Of a stretch of DNA of 34,382 bases, positions 25,932-33,992 are shown one piece after another. Both the position numbers and the translations under genes were made by a program. Origin of the DNA: Nitrospiraceae bacterium (lineage in GTDB: Bacteria; Nitrospirota; Nitrospiria; Nitrospirales; Nitrospiraceae); the NCBI GenBank assembly GCA_013140715.1, contig JABFSG010000019.1, positions 1 through 34,382 of the forward strand, read 5' to 3'. Each line of letters begins with the position of its first letter. The first letter of the stretch is position 1. The notes below the pieces were generated by a model. The model was not told the origin of the DNA. It saw only the letters and a program-made list of their open reading frames with translations, and made no database searches.

Positions 25932-27194
25932 CTACAACAACGCAAGCTGCGCCTGCGCCCAGGCATTGCCCTTGGCAGCGGCTTTCTCATACCATCCTCG
26001 AGCCTTCGTATAATCCTGCGGCACACCCTGTCCGTTGGCATACAACTGTCCGAGCTGCGCCTGTGCCCAGGCGTTGCCCTGAGCGGCAGCTTTCTCATAC
26101 CATCCTCGGGCCTTCGTATAATCCTGCGGCACACCCCGCCCGTTGGCATAGAGCTGTCCAAGGTTGTACTGCGCTTGTGCAACACCTTGGACTGCCGCTT
26201 GTTCCCACCACTGTCGCGCCTTCGTATAATTCTGTGGCATACCCCGCCCATCGGCGGACATCTGCCCGAGTTGGTTCTGCGCCCATCCGTTTCCCTGGGT
26301 CGCAGCTTTCTCATACCATTCCAGCGCCGTCGCATAATCCTGAGGCACACCCCGCTTCCCATTTTCATACAGTTGCCCAAGCTGGTTCTGCGCCATGACA
26401 TTGCCCTGGACACCCCCCATCTTCAGCTGCTGCAGGTCCACGGAGGAAATATTTTCCGCAGCTGGGGGAGGCGTACGGACGGGGGCCTGTGCCATCAGTC
26501 GTTGCATGGATTCCAACTGACCCCGCTCCTTTTGCGCATCTGTCATCGGCAACGTTTTCGAATTTGTCTCTCTTTCGTCCGACTGAGCCGTTCTGCCGGA
26601 CAGACCCTCCCGCATAGTTGCGGAGGAGCGAACCGGTTCTTCTTTCGGTGCGACCGACTCGCTCCTCTGAACGATCTCCTGTTCGACCGCCTTGGCAGGT
26701 TTGTAGGACACAATGACTTTGGATGGTTTCGTCACCACGAACACGATAAGCCCCGACAGTACTGCGGCTAAGACCAACATGGCCATTCGGAAAGGAGTGA
26801 GCCACTCATGTTCATGGGGCTTCGTGCCGAAACCGTGGTCGGAATCCTTTTTAGCCCTCGGCCGGTCCGGGCGGAATTCCCGCTTCTCATCTCGCTCGGG
26901 ATTAGAGGAAAACGAGGTCTGGCAGGAAGGGCAGGTCACGGTCCCAACCGTCGACGCATTCCCATTGCTGTTGACACGTCGCCAGGCATCGTACTGCTGC
27001 TTCACAACAGGATTGCCGAGCGTCTCGAAGGCCTGATTGATTTTCCCGGTCCTCTGCTCCGCCTTCACCAGAAGCTTGGGTTTATGGTGAAAGCGGTCGG
27101 GATGCCACACTTCCAATAAGAGCCGATAGGCCTGCTTGATCTCTTCGGGAGTGGAGGACTCCTCAATTTCAAGAATCGCGTAATAGTTCTCCAT
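25932..27194 (-). CDS. J-domain, membrane-anchored Sel1-repeat protein
   Basis: The product is 420 residues. Residues 1-70 are a J domain with the HPD motif (LLEVWHPDRFHHKP), which stimulates DnaK. A CPSC motif near residue 88 is a single zinc-knuckle half. A transmembrane helix lies near 138-156 (MAMLVLAAVLSGLIVFVV). A low-complexity linker precedes four full Sel1 repeats of 36 residues from about residue 270 (NQLGQLYENGKRGVPQDYATALEWYEKAATQGN and so on) and one partial. Sel1 repeats bind partner proteins. A type II anchor with the J domain in the cytoplasm would put Sel1 in the periplasm. The partner is unknown. Confidence 0.9.
   Translation of the reverse strand: MENYYAILEIEESSTPEEIKQAYRLLLEVWHPDRFHHKPKLLVKAEQRTGKINQAFETLGNPVVKQQYDAWRRVNSNGNASTVGTVTCPSCQTSFSSNPERDEKREFRPDRPRAKKDSDHGFGTKPHEHEWLTPFRMAMLVLAAVLSGLIVFVVTKPSKVIVSYKPAKAVEQEIVQRSESVAPKEEPVRSSATMREGLSGRTAQSDERETNSKTLPMTDAQKERGQLESMQRLMAQAPVRTPPPAAENISSVDLQQLKMGGVQGNVMAQNQLGQLYENGKRGVPQDYATALEWYEKAATQGNGWAQNQLGQMSADGRGMPQNYTKARQWWEQAAVQGVAQAQYNLGQLYANGRGVPQDYTKARGWYEKAAAQGNAWAQAQLGQLYANGQGVPQDYTKARGWYEKAAAKGNAWAQAQLALL
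25945..26165. repeat. Near-identical 108-bp tandem Sel1 units
   Basis: The last two Sel1 repeats in the J-domain gene are nearly identical at the DNA level (period 108 bp), for example ATAATCCTGCGGCACACCC twice. They encode LGQLYANG[RQ]GVPQDYTKARGWYEKAA. Recent duplication or slippage is likely. Confidence 0.8.
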
Positions 27195-27627
27195 AGGAGA
27201 CGCTCCACTACATAGACATGGTCAGCTCCTGAGAGCCCACGTCGAAGAAGGATGGGTCAAGAATTCGCTGGTTATACTAACTTAGGAGCTACTCATACTG
27301 GAAGGACTTCGATTGTAAGAGGCGCAACCAAACCAGCCCCTGGAACAACCAAATGCGCCAAATCGAAACTGGGAATTTCAGTCACAGGGAGAAAAGAGAA
27401 TTCAAATAGTTACTCCTGCCTTCCGCTACTTCTTACTTTCTTGCGCCCCGAATGGTCGTTGCCCTGTCAGGCCGAAACAATGGGGACATTGTGAATTTCC
27501 ACTCAATGTTGAACCTCTGATTTATCAGAAAATCACGAATGCCCACGTTTTTCCGCAGAAGCAGGACGGTCTGGTCGCTCCCCTCTCAATTAGATCGCCC
27601 TTCCACGCTTGTTTCTTCTTCTCAAAC

Positions 27628-27720
27628 GAGGGTGGCCTGCTTGATCTTCCGCTGCGCGCGTCGAACGAGCACGTTACTATTGCGCGTTCCGCGAGCACAG
27701 GAGACCAGCGGGCTACCCTC
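27628..27720. repeat. Inverted-repeat element C, sharing the core of element B
   Basis: Arms GAGGGTGGCCTGCT (27628-27641) and AGCGGGCTACCCTC (27707-27720) pair at 12 of 14 positions. The core GCGCGCGTCGAACGAG...GCGCGTTCCGCGAGCAC matches that of element B with few changes, while the arms differ, which points to a mobile or recombining core. Confidence 0.8.
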
Positions 27721-27794
27721 GTACTCCGTCGAGACGGATCAAGTCCCGATCGAGAAGTAGTGGAGTCAGCTGTTATGGATGAACTGAAACGACA

Positions 27795-27827
27795 ACGGCG
27801 AGGCCTGGGATCACCAGGCCTCGCCGT
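27795..27827. terminator. Bidirectional terminator-like hairpin
   Basis: ACGGCGAGGCCTGG and CCAGGCCTCGCCGT form a perfect 14-bp stem with a 5-base loop. It ends the minus-strand gene at 27867. Read on the minus strand the flank is T-rich (GTTGTCGTTTC). Confidence 0.75.
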
Positions 27828-27866
27828 GTCTTGCTTGACGCCAACCTTGCGGCTGACGCTGTTGCT

Positions 27867-28862
27867 CTAAGTTCTGATGGAGAGCGATATCGACGTCAGA
27901 CTGACTGCTTGGTAGGCAAACAACTGGCTGCTCACCGTGGTGGTGGGAGGCTCTGGTTGCCCGGCGGCGGGAGTCTGAGCTGTCTGATCACGATGACCGC
28001 GCAGTTCATCACGCAGATCCTCGCGCAGCTTCTTGAGGAAATCCGGTAGATACTTGCTGACTTTGTGGGATTCGACCCTCGTATCTTTCAGCGCATCCAA
28101 GACTTGCTGTACGAGAGATTTCTGCTGCGATGCATCCTGCGCCGGTGCGACCAGATGAGTCGCTTGGCCCGATGCCGGAGCCGCTGCGTCGGCCGATGGT
28201 TGGGGGGGCGCCGTGGTACCGGTAGACGGTTGCGGGATCGCCGCAGTCGTCGAAGGCGCCCCACCCGGGGTAGTGGTAGGAGTTGTCGCGCCGGGTATCT
28301 GCGATTGCTGGCCCGCCGGTAGCGCAGGCTGACCGGTCGCCTCCGAAGCAATCTGGGCAGCGAAGAGCGTAACCGACCGTTCCACATCCACATTCAGGTC
28401 CAGACCGGAGAGAGAGGACAATCTTCCAAACCGCTCGACCAACTTCGCCGTCTTGGCAAGCGCTTCGTCGTCGTTTCCATTCAAGTATTGTTTGAAAATG
28501 TTGGAGACTTTTCGGAACAGCTTCTCCAGATCCTTGACCTCTTGTTCATTCAGGTCGCCTTGAACCGTCACGCCAAACTCTTGTTTGAGCGAAAACTCTG
28601 CATACTTCGCTTCAACATCCACAGTCTTACCATCGCCTTCAACGTGGGATTTGTAGTTTACGGCACGGAAATCGGATTCGAGATTCGCCGAGAGGGTGAT
28701 GGTATCGCCTTCCGCCGTTGTGACGTTCAGACGGCCGGTGAAGTCGTTGGAGACTGCGACCCCGCTGACCTTGGTATCCAATCGCTGAGTCCCCGCGCCA
28801 TTCGCAGGAGCTAGGTTAAAGAACTGTTGCGGATCGACTTGAGTCAGAGCTTGGACTGGCAT
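27867..28862 (-). CDS. Hypothetical protein, possibly DUF5610-like
   Basis: The ATG at 28862 has GAGGAGAGG 4 bases upstream and gives 331 residues; an earlier ATG at 28922 is less likely. There is no signal peptide. Residues about 25-70 are predicted beta (SGVAVSNDFTGRLNVTTAEGDTITLSANLESD), residues 80-160 alpha (LNEQEVKDLEKLFRKVSNIFKQYLNGNDDEALAKTAKLVERF). The centre is a disordered Pro/Thr/Ala-rich linker, and the end is helical again (LVQQVLDALKDTRVESHKVSKYLPDFLKKLREDLRDEL). The alpha region recalls DUF5610 from memory, not verified. No function is known. It is monocistronic, with a strong terminator just past the stop. Confidence 0.7.
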   Translation of the reverse strand: MPVQALTQVDPQQFFNLAPANGAGTQRLDTKVSGVAVSNDFTGRLNVTTAEGDTITLSANLESDFRAVNYKSHVEGDGKTVDVEAKYAEFSLKQEFGVTVQGDLNEQEVKDLEKLFRKVSNIFKQYLNGNDDEALAKTAKLVERFGRLSSLSGLDLNVDVERSVTLFAAQIASEATGQPALPAGQQSQIPGATTPTTTPGGAPSTTAAIPQPSTGTTAPPQPSADAAAPASGQATHLVAPAQDASQQKSLVQQVLDALKDTRVESHKVSKYLPDFLKKLREDLRDELRGHRDQTAQTPAAGQPEPPTTTVSSQLFAYQAVSLTSISLSIRT

Positions 28863-28941
28863 AGGGCCTCTCCTCGATTGATAAATTCGGTTCGACGTAC
28901 TGCACAGCTCTTGTATCGGCACAGATTAGGCCGATCTTTAG

Positions 28942-29084
28942 CAGGATGCTGAAAAAAAATCTTCCGCCCTTGTTCATGTGGTCTGTTCGGTCTATCTGGC
29001 TCCTTGGTCCAAAGAACAAAATAAACCAGACAAACAAAACAGACCAGATAGACCAGACTGCTCTCCGAGTTTTTCTGCTGCCTG
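28942..29084. repeat. Inverted-repeat element D
   Basis: Outer arms CAGGATGCTGAAAAA (28942-28956) and TTTTTCTGCTGCCTG (29070-29084) pair imperfectly. An inner perfect 11-bp pair GGTCTATCTGG/CCAGATAGACC lies at 28989-28999 and 29044-29054. The interior is a CCAGACAAA/CCAGATAGA simple repeat. The outer arms match the family of elements A and B. Confidence 0.75.
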
Positions 29085-29155
29085 TTAACGCGCTTATGCT
29101 ATAGTGGAGCCTGTCAACGATGTAGGAAGCCCCTTCCACACCAGGAGGTACCGAC

Positions 29156-29536
29156 ATGAAACGGATCGCTGTTTGGGCCATCATACCAATGCTCATGCTG
29201 GGTGCGACCGGCTGCACCCTCAAAGCCACGATCAAACAGACCACGGATACTACCTCCAATGTCACAGGCACAACGTCCGGTCGCACCTGGTTCAATGAAG
29301 ACGGCCTCCTGAATCCAGAACATAAACTCATCGCCTTTGCCACTTTCAACCAGGCGAATGTGGAACAGGACCTGGCCAGAGGGCAGGGGGAATATGTCAC
29401 ATCGCTCGGCACCCTCATGGGACTGCCGAAGGACCGGCAAGCAGCCTTTCATACGAAAGCGCAGGGAGCGTTCCAGACGCTCATGACCTCTGATCAGCAA
29501 GCCCGACTCCAACAGTTGCGGATGCTGGCTCATTAG
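29156..29536 (+). CDS. Small DUF3015-like lipoprotein
   Basis: The product is 126 residues with AGGAGG 7 bases before the ATG. The signal is MKRIAVWAIIPMLMLGATGC (lipobox ATGC). The C-terminal half (FATFNQANVEQDLARGQGEYVTSLGTLMGLP) has a DUF3015-like pattern and resembles the tail of the PEGA lipoprotein at 14089-14727. Role unknown. It ends before a bidirectional terminator. Confidence 0.75.
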   Translation: MKRIAVWAIIPMLMLGATGCTLKATIKQTTDTTSNVTGTTSGRTWFNEDGLLNPEHKLIAFATFNQANVEQDLARGQGEYVTSLGTLMGLPKDRQAAFHTKAQGAFQTLMTSDQQARLQQLRMLAH

Positions 29537-29568
29537 CCCACGCTATTCAGAAGGTTGAACGGCGAAAT

Positions 29569-29602
29569 CGCGCGGGAGTCGCAAACAAGCGACTCCCGCG
29601 CG
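29569..29602. terminator. Bidirectional terminator between converging genes
   Basis: CGCGCGGGAGTCGC and GCGACTCCCGCGCG form a perfect 14-bp stem with an AAACAA loop. It lies between the stops of the lipoprotein (29536) and the helicase (29618). Confidence 0.8.
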
Positions 29603-29617
29603 TCTCGCTTGTCTCGC

Positions 29618-32600
29618 TTACAATTCTCGAACGACGAGCGATATCTGTTCGTCCGGTCTGTCCGCAGCCGCCCGCCCCAAGACGGTTCGCACCAGGACCC
29701 CGTCACGAATAACCACGAAGTTGGACGGCACTGCCGGAACACGCGGACCCGGCAAGATGACTCCGGCGAGATTGAGCGGATCGCTGGCGGACAGTTTGAT
29801 TTCATAAGAGGAAGCGTTCACCTCGCTTCGCTTTCTTACCGATCGTAGCGATTCGACTGCTTCCGGCAACGCAAATTGTTCCCCGGTAAAGCCACCGACA
29901 AACCGACCTCCACGGACCTCGCCTTGCAGCTCCATCCGGCGATACTGCTGCAGCAAATCGCGCCAGGACAAGACCAATGATTCCCGCCCCAACAGGTCGC
30001 GGAACACCACGCCGTACCGACGTAACAACTGGCGCGCGACTCCCTCTACAGAGCTGATCGCCGATAGCTGATGGCTGACGGCATTTCTGAGCAACGACCA
30101 TCGACCCGTCGCATGGCGAGGCCTGCGTGCACGTTCTCGCCCTTCCGCCCTCCGACGATGAGGATCCATAAGCGAACGTAAGTTGTCGAATCCGTCCGCC
30201 GTCACCAATCCTGCCGCCACCAGTTCCCACAGGCCATTTTCGACTTCCGACGACAGGTGGCCGGTGCTCCGTACGAGATCGGCAAAGAAACTCGCCCCAC
30301 CGTCGCGTAAGGCTCGCGAAAGGTTCTGCGCCACATCGCTCAATCCAGCCAGCGGATCGGAAACTGATGCCCGCTCTTCATCGCCGAATGCAGCGAGCAG
30401 CCAGGTTCCCTGTTCCCGTGGAAAGAGACTGATCGGTGCGACTGCCGTAGGAACAATCCGCCGGCTAGAAATACCGGGAGATTCCTGAGTCAGTCGTGGA
30501 TGTGGACTGAGCCGGCCCCAGCTCACCCCGCCGCTCAAACAGAGTCGGTCCAGCCATTCCGGTTCATACTTCGCCAGCCTTGTCCTGAGCAGATGCGGCT
30601 CCCAGGCAGAGGCGGCGGTTTCGAATCCGGCCAGCTGATTGATAATGTCCAAGAGGCCGGCTTCGCCATGAAGTCGAGACCCAGGTGAGACATGTTGCCA
30701 TTGACAAAGAAATCGCACGAACTCGGCAACCGTCACCGGCTCAACCTCTTTTCGCAACTTGCCGATGGTCAGACGATGTATGCGCGCCAGTAGGCGGCGG
30801 TGACACCATTCGACCAAGTGAGGGGTCAGGGGTGAGGGGTGAGGCGATGTCGGATGGAAACTGCCTCGAAGGACTTGCCCGGATGTCTCCAGACGAATTA
30901 ATGACTGGTCGATCGTCTGGGCTGGAAGATGCAACCGCACCGCAAGCTCAGATGCCGTCGTTGGGCCGATACTCTCCATCCAACCGAGCACGATGGCATC
31001 GAGAGTCGCATCATCGCTGCTCGCAAACGCTTTTGCAATTCGATCTCGATTCTCCGTCGCCACCCACCCTCCGATACCGTGAAGTGTGAAACGTAAAGCG
31101 TGAAGCGAAAGGTGACTGGCGCGACCGGACTCGACCAGCGCAGGAAAGAAATGCGCCCAATTGTCAGTCGTCGATTCCGGTACCCACACCAGCGTCAACA
31201 GAGCATCGTGCAATTCATCAGGGTCACGCACAATAGGCCAGGACTCCCGCTGCACCTCCTCGATCGCTGCTGGGTCCAACGCGCCAACTTCACCTGCCAG
31301 CTGAGCCGGAAGCGTGCGCCGCATCTCTACCGCTCGCGCCCGCCGCTCTTCCAACGGCGCATCGTCGAGAAACGCATAGGGGTTGGCATTCAAGATCTCG
31401 TGCGAGAAGGGAGACGGCGTCGGGGTATCGACTGCCACACAACGAATGGCCCCTCCTTCAATCTGTTTGAGAAGCTCGGTCAACCCGTCGAGATCCATTG
31501 CCTCAGTAAAACAATCTCGCAGGGTCTCGTTCACCAGCGGATGATCCGGGATCAGCCGAGTTCGTTCACCGACAATATTGTCCTGACAGGCCATCGCATC
31601 GGGAAAGACTGCGCCAAGAAGATCTTCTGCCTTCATCCGTTGAATCTGCGGAGGAACCTTTTTCCCCTGTGAGAAACGCAGCAATAGCAAGGCGCGACTG
31701 ACATTCCAGCGCCAGCGCGTCATAAACATGGGTGCCTGGAGCACGGCGGGCAACAAGACCTCGCGAAGCGTATGGCTGCGCAGAAACCCGAACACCGCCT
31801 CGAGCGGAAAACTGTGTTTCTCGCCGAGCGAGATCACAATCCCGTTGTCGGTCGCCGCAGCCTGCAATTCGAAATCGAAGGTCACGCAAAACCGCTTCCG
31901 CAAGGCCAGGCCCCAGGCACGGTTGATCCGCCCGCCGAACGGCGTGTGCAAGACGAGCTGCATCCCGCCGCTTTCGTCGAAGAACCGCTCGGCAACGATC
32001 GTCTCTTGCGTCGGCACGGTTCCGAGTATTGCCTTGCCTGCCAGCACATACTCGATAGCCTGCTGCGCGCCGCGCTGACCCAGGCTGCATTCTTCCCGCA
32101 GCCATTGAATGGGTGAGGCATAAGGGGTGAGGGGTAAGGGGATTGCTTCAAGACGGTGGGCGATATCGGACCGAAGACGAGCCACCTCCGCAGAAAGCTC
32201 TGCAGTCCTCGACGGTGCTTCGCCGCGCCAGAATGGAATATTGGGTGCTGCTCCGTGGGCATCTTCCACCCGCACCTTGCCCCTCTCCACACCCTTGATC
32301 CGCCAGGAAGTATTGCCGAGCAGCATGATATCTCCGGCCAGACTCTCGACCGCGAAGTCTTCATCCACCGATCCCACGACCGTCCCCTCAGGCTCAGCAA
32401 CCACGGCATAGTTCGCCGTGTCTGGAATCGCCCCTCCGGACGTGATCGCTGCAAGCCTAGCCCCCCGTCGGCCTTTGATACGGCGATTGATCCGGTCATG
32501 GAACAGATGGGCCAGACCTCGACCGCGATTGGTTGCAATTCCATCTGCTAACATCCGCAACACCTGATCGAACTCCGAACGAAGCAATGATCGATAGGGG

Positions 32601-33949
32601 TCGGCCCGCCGGCAGAGATCGAACAGGTCGTCTTCCTGCCAGGTCTGCGTCGCGGCTGCTGCCACCAGGTGCTGCGCCAAAATATCGAGCGGAGCCTGCG
32701 GCACAGTAATACGATCTAAGGCTCCTATCCTGATCGCGCGCATCAAAGCTGCACATTCGAGCAAGTCGTCCCTCGTCATCGCAAAGAGACGGCCCTTAGG
32801 GATGGCCTTGATCCAGTGACCGGCCCGACCGACCCGCTGCAGACAGGTGGCAATCGCGCGGGGCGAACCGATCTGACAGACGAGGTCCACCATACCGATA
32901 TCGATGCCGAGTTCCAGCGAGGCTGTTGCGACGACGACGCGCGTCTTGCCGCTCTTCAGTCGTTCTTCGGCCGACAAGCGAATCTGGCGCGAGAGGCTGC
33001 CATGGTGCGCCGCAACGACATCAGCTCCCAGGTCTTGAAGTCGTTCTTCAAGTGCGTGTGACACCCGTTCAGCGAGGCGTCTGGTGTTGACGAAAACCAG
33101 GGTCGAGCGATGCTGTCTGACCAGTTCGGCGATGCGATCGTAGACATCGGCCCAGATCGCGTTGGTGGCTATGGCGCTCAGCTCATCCTTCGGCACCTCC
33201 ACGGCCAGATCCATCTCGCGCTTATGCCCTGTGTCGATGATGGTACAGGGGCTAGTGAGGGGTACTGGGTGAGGGGTAAGGGGTAACGGCTCGCGATTTC
33301 CGACGAGAAACTGCGCGATGGTTTCGATCGGACGTTGTGTTGCGGAGAGTCCGATACGTTGAGGTTTCGTGAGCGTCAGCGCTTCCAATCGTTCCAGCGA
33401 TAGAGCCAGGTGAGCGCCGCGCTTGTTCGGCGCAACAGCGTGAATTTCATCCACGATAACGGTCCGGACTGTCTGCAGCAGCCGGCGGCTCTTTTCTGCC
33501 GTCAACAAGATATAGAGCGACTCGGGCGTGGTGACGAGAATATGGGGTGGCCGCTTGAGCATCTGCTGGCGATCTGTCATCGGTGTGTCGCCGGTACGGA
33601 CCAGCACACGGAGTTCCGGCATCAAGAGCCCGGCGGACAAGGCGACTTGACCGATTTCAGCCAACGGCTGTTGCAGGTTTTTTTGTATGTCGTTGCTGAG
33701 TGCTTTGAGTGGTGAAACGTAGAGCACCTGCGTATAGTCATCGAGTTCACAGGCCAGGGCCTGCTTGAAGAGCTGATCGATACAGGAGAGAAAGGCCGCG
33801 AAGGTTTTACCAGAACCGGTCGGAGCGGCGATCAATACATCCGAACCGGATTGAATCGCCGGCCAGGCCTGAACCTGGACATCGGTGGGTTGCCCAACCT
33901 GCGCATTAAACCATTCGGCGATGAGAGGATGGAATCGAGAGAGGGCCAT
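29618..33949 (-). CDS. lhr: Lhr-type large ATP-dependent helicase
   Basis: The product is 1443 residues; E. coli Lhr is 1538. It has all superfamily 2 motifs: IAAPTGSGKTFAAFL (Walker A, about residue 38), VDEIHAVAPNKRGAHLALSLERL (DEIH box), GLSATQRP, TLVFVNTRRLAERV, HHGSLSR, ATASLELGIDIG and QRVGRAGH. The WH and Lhr-core regions follow, and the C-terminus ends in an Lhr-CTD-like part (GRFVGGFTGEQFALPEAVESL). Lhr unwinds DNA and RNA:DNA hybrids in repair. At least five short dispersed repeats are inserted in frame (see repeats). There is no obvious ribosome site for the ATG at 33949. Confidence 0.93.
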   Translation of the reverse strand: MALSRFHPLIAEWFNAQVGQPTDVQVQAWPAIQSGSDVLIAAPTGSGKTFAAFLSCIDQLFKQALACELDDYTQVLYVSPLKALSNDIQKNLQQPLAEIGQVALSAGLLMPELRVLVRTGDTPMTDRQQMLKRPPHILVTTPESLYILLTAEKSRRLLQTVRTVIVDEIHAVAPNKRGAHLALSLERLEALTLTKPQRIGLSATQRPIETIAQFLVGNREPLPLTPHPVPLTSPCTIIDTGHKREMDLAVEVPKDELSAIATNAIWADVYDRIAELVRQHRSTLVFVNTRRLAERVSHALEERLQDLGADVVAAHHGSLSRQIRLSAEERLKSGKTRVVVATASLELGIDIGMVDLVCQIGSPRAIATCLQRVGRAGHWIKAIPKGRLFAMTRDDLLECAALMRAIRIGALDRITVPQAPLDILAQHLVAAAATQTWQEDDLFDLCRRADPYRSLLRSEFDQVLRMLADGIATNRGRGLAHLFHDRINRRIKGRRGARLAAITSGGAIPDTANYAVVAEPEGTVVGSVDEDFAVESLAGDIMLLGNTSWRIKGVERGKVRVEDAHGAAPNIPFWRGEAPSRTAELSAEVARLRSDIAHRLEAIPLPLTPYASPIQWLREECSLGQRGAQQAIEYVLAGKAILGTVPTQETIVAERFFDESGGMQLVLHTPFGGRINRAWGLALRKRFCVTFDFELQAAATDNGIVISLGEKHSFPLEAVFGFLRSHTLREVLLPAVLQAPMFMTRWRWNVSRALLLLRFSQGKKVPPQIQRMKAEDLLGAVFPDAMACQDNIVGERTRLIPDHPLVNETLRDCFTEAMDLDGLTELLKQIEGGAIRCVAVDTPTPSPFSHEILNANPYAFLDDAPLEERRARAVEMRRTLPAQLAGEVGALDPAAIEEVQRESWPIVRDPDELHDALLTLVWVPESTTDNWAHFFPALVESGRASHLSLHALRFTLHGIGGWVATENRDRIAKAFASSDDATLDAIVLGWMESIGPTTASELAVRLHLPAQTIDQSLIRLETSGQVLRGSFHPTSPHPSPLTPHLVEWCHRRLLARIHRLTIGKLRKEVEPVTVAEFVRFLCQWQHVSPGSRLHGEAGLLDIINQLAGFETAASAWEPHLLRTRLAKYEPEWLDRLCLSGGVSWGRLSPHPRLTQESPGISSRRIVPTAVAPISLFPREQGTWLLAAFGDEERASVSDPLAGLSDVAQNLSRALRDGGASFFADLVRSTGHLSSEVENGLWELVAAGLVTADGFDNLRSLMDPHRRRAEGRERARRPRHATGRWSLLRNAVSHQLSAISSVEGVARQLLRRYGVVFRDLLGRESLVLSWRDLLQQYRRMELQGEVRGGRFVGGFTGEQFALPEAVESLRSVRKRSEVNASSYEIKLSASDPLNLAGVILPGPRVPAVPSNFVVIRDGVLVRTVLGRAAADRPDEQISLVVREL
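30051..30082. repeat. In-frame AGCTGATGGCTGA repeat in lhr
   Basis: Two imperfect copies of GCTGAT(C/G)GC(C/T)GATAGCTG, here encoding SHQLSAISS near residues 1290-1300. Confidence 0.65.
30817..30846. repeat. In-frame GTGAGGGGT repeat in lhr, copy 1
   Basis: Units GTGAGGGGT, CAGGGGTGAGGGGTGAGG, encoding TSPHPSPLTPH near residue 1035. Confidence 0.7.
31078..31112. repeat. In-frame GTGAAGCGT-family repeat in lhr
   Basis: GTGAAGTGTGAAACGTAAAGCGTGAAGCG-type units; the minus strand encodes LHALRFTLHG near residue 950. It is the same family as at 22748-22875. Confidence 0.7.
32111..32141. repeat. In-frame GTGAGGGGT repeat in lhr, copy 2
   Basis: GTGAGGCATAAGGGGTGAGG-type units, encoding PLPLTPYASP near residue 603. 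Confidence 0.7.
33253..33288. repeat. In-frame GTGAGGGGT repeat in lhr, copy 3
   Basis: GTGAGGGGTACTGGGTGAGG followed by GGTAAGGGGTAACG, encoding PLPLTPHPVPLTSP near residue 221. Confidence 0.7.
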
Positions 33950-33992
33950 GGCGGCGTGATCGTACCACGCTGCTGAAGGATAGCTCTACCGG

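Larger units (their letters stand above)
27195..27866. other. Intergenic region with element C and terminator
   Basis: The first 350 bp hold nothing recognisable. Then come element C (27628-27720) and a strong hairpin (27795-27827). Short open frames at 27252-27494 and 27539-27760 lack family resemblance; the second runs through element C. Confidence 0.5.

Noticed and set aside
27252-27760. Two short plus-strand open frames
   Set aside because: No ribosome site or family resemblance; the second crosses element C.
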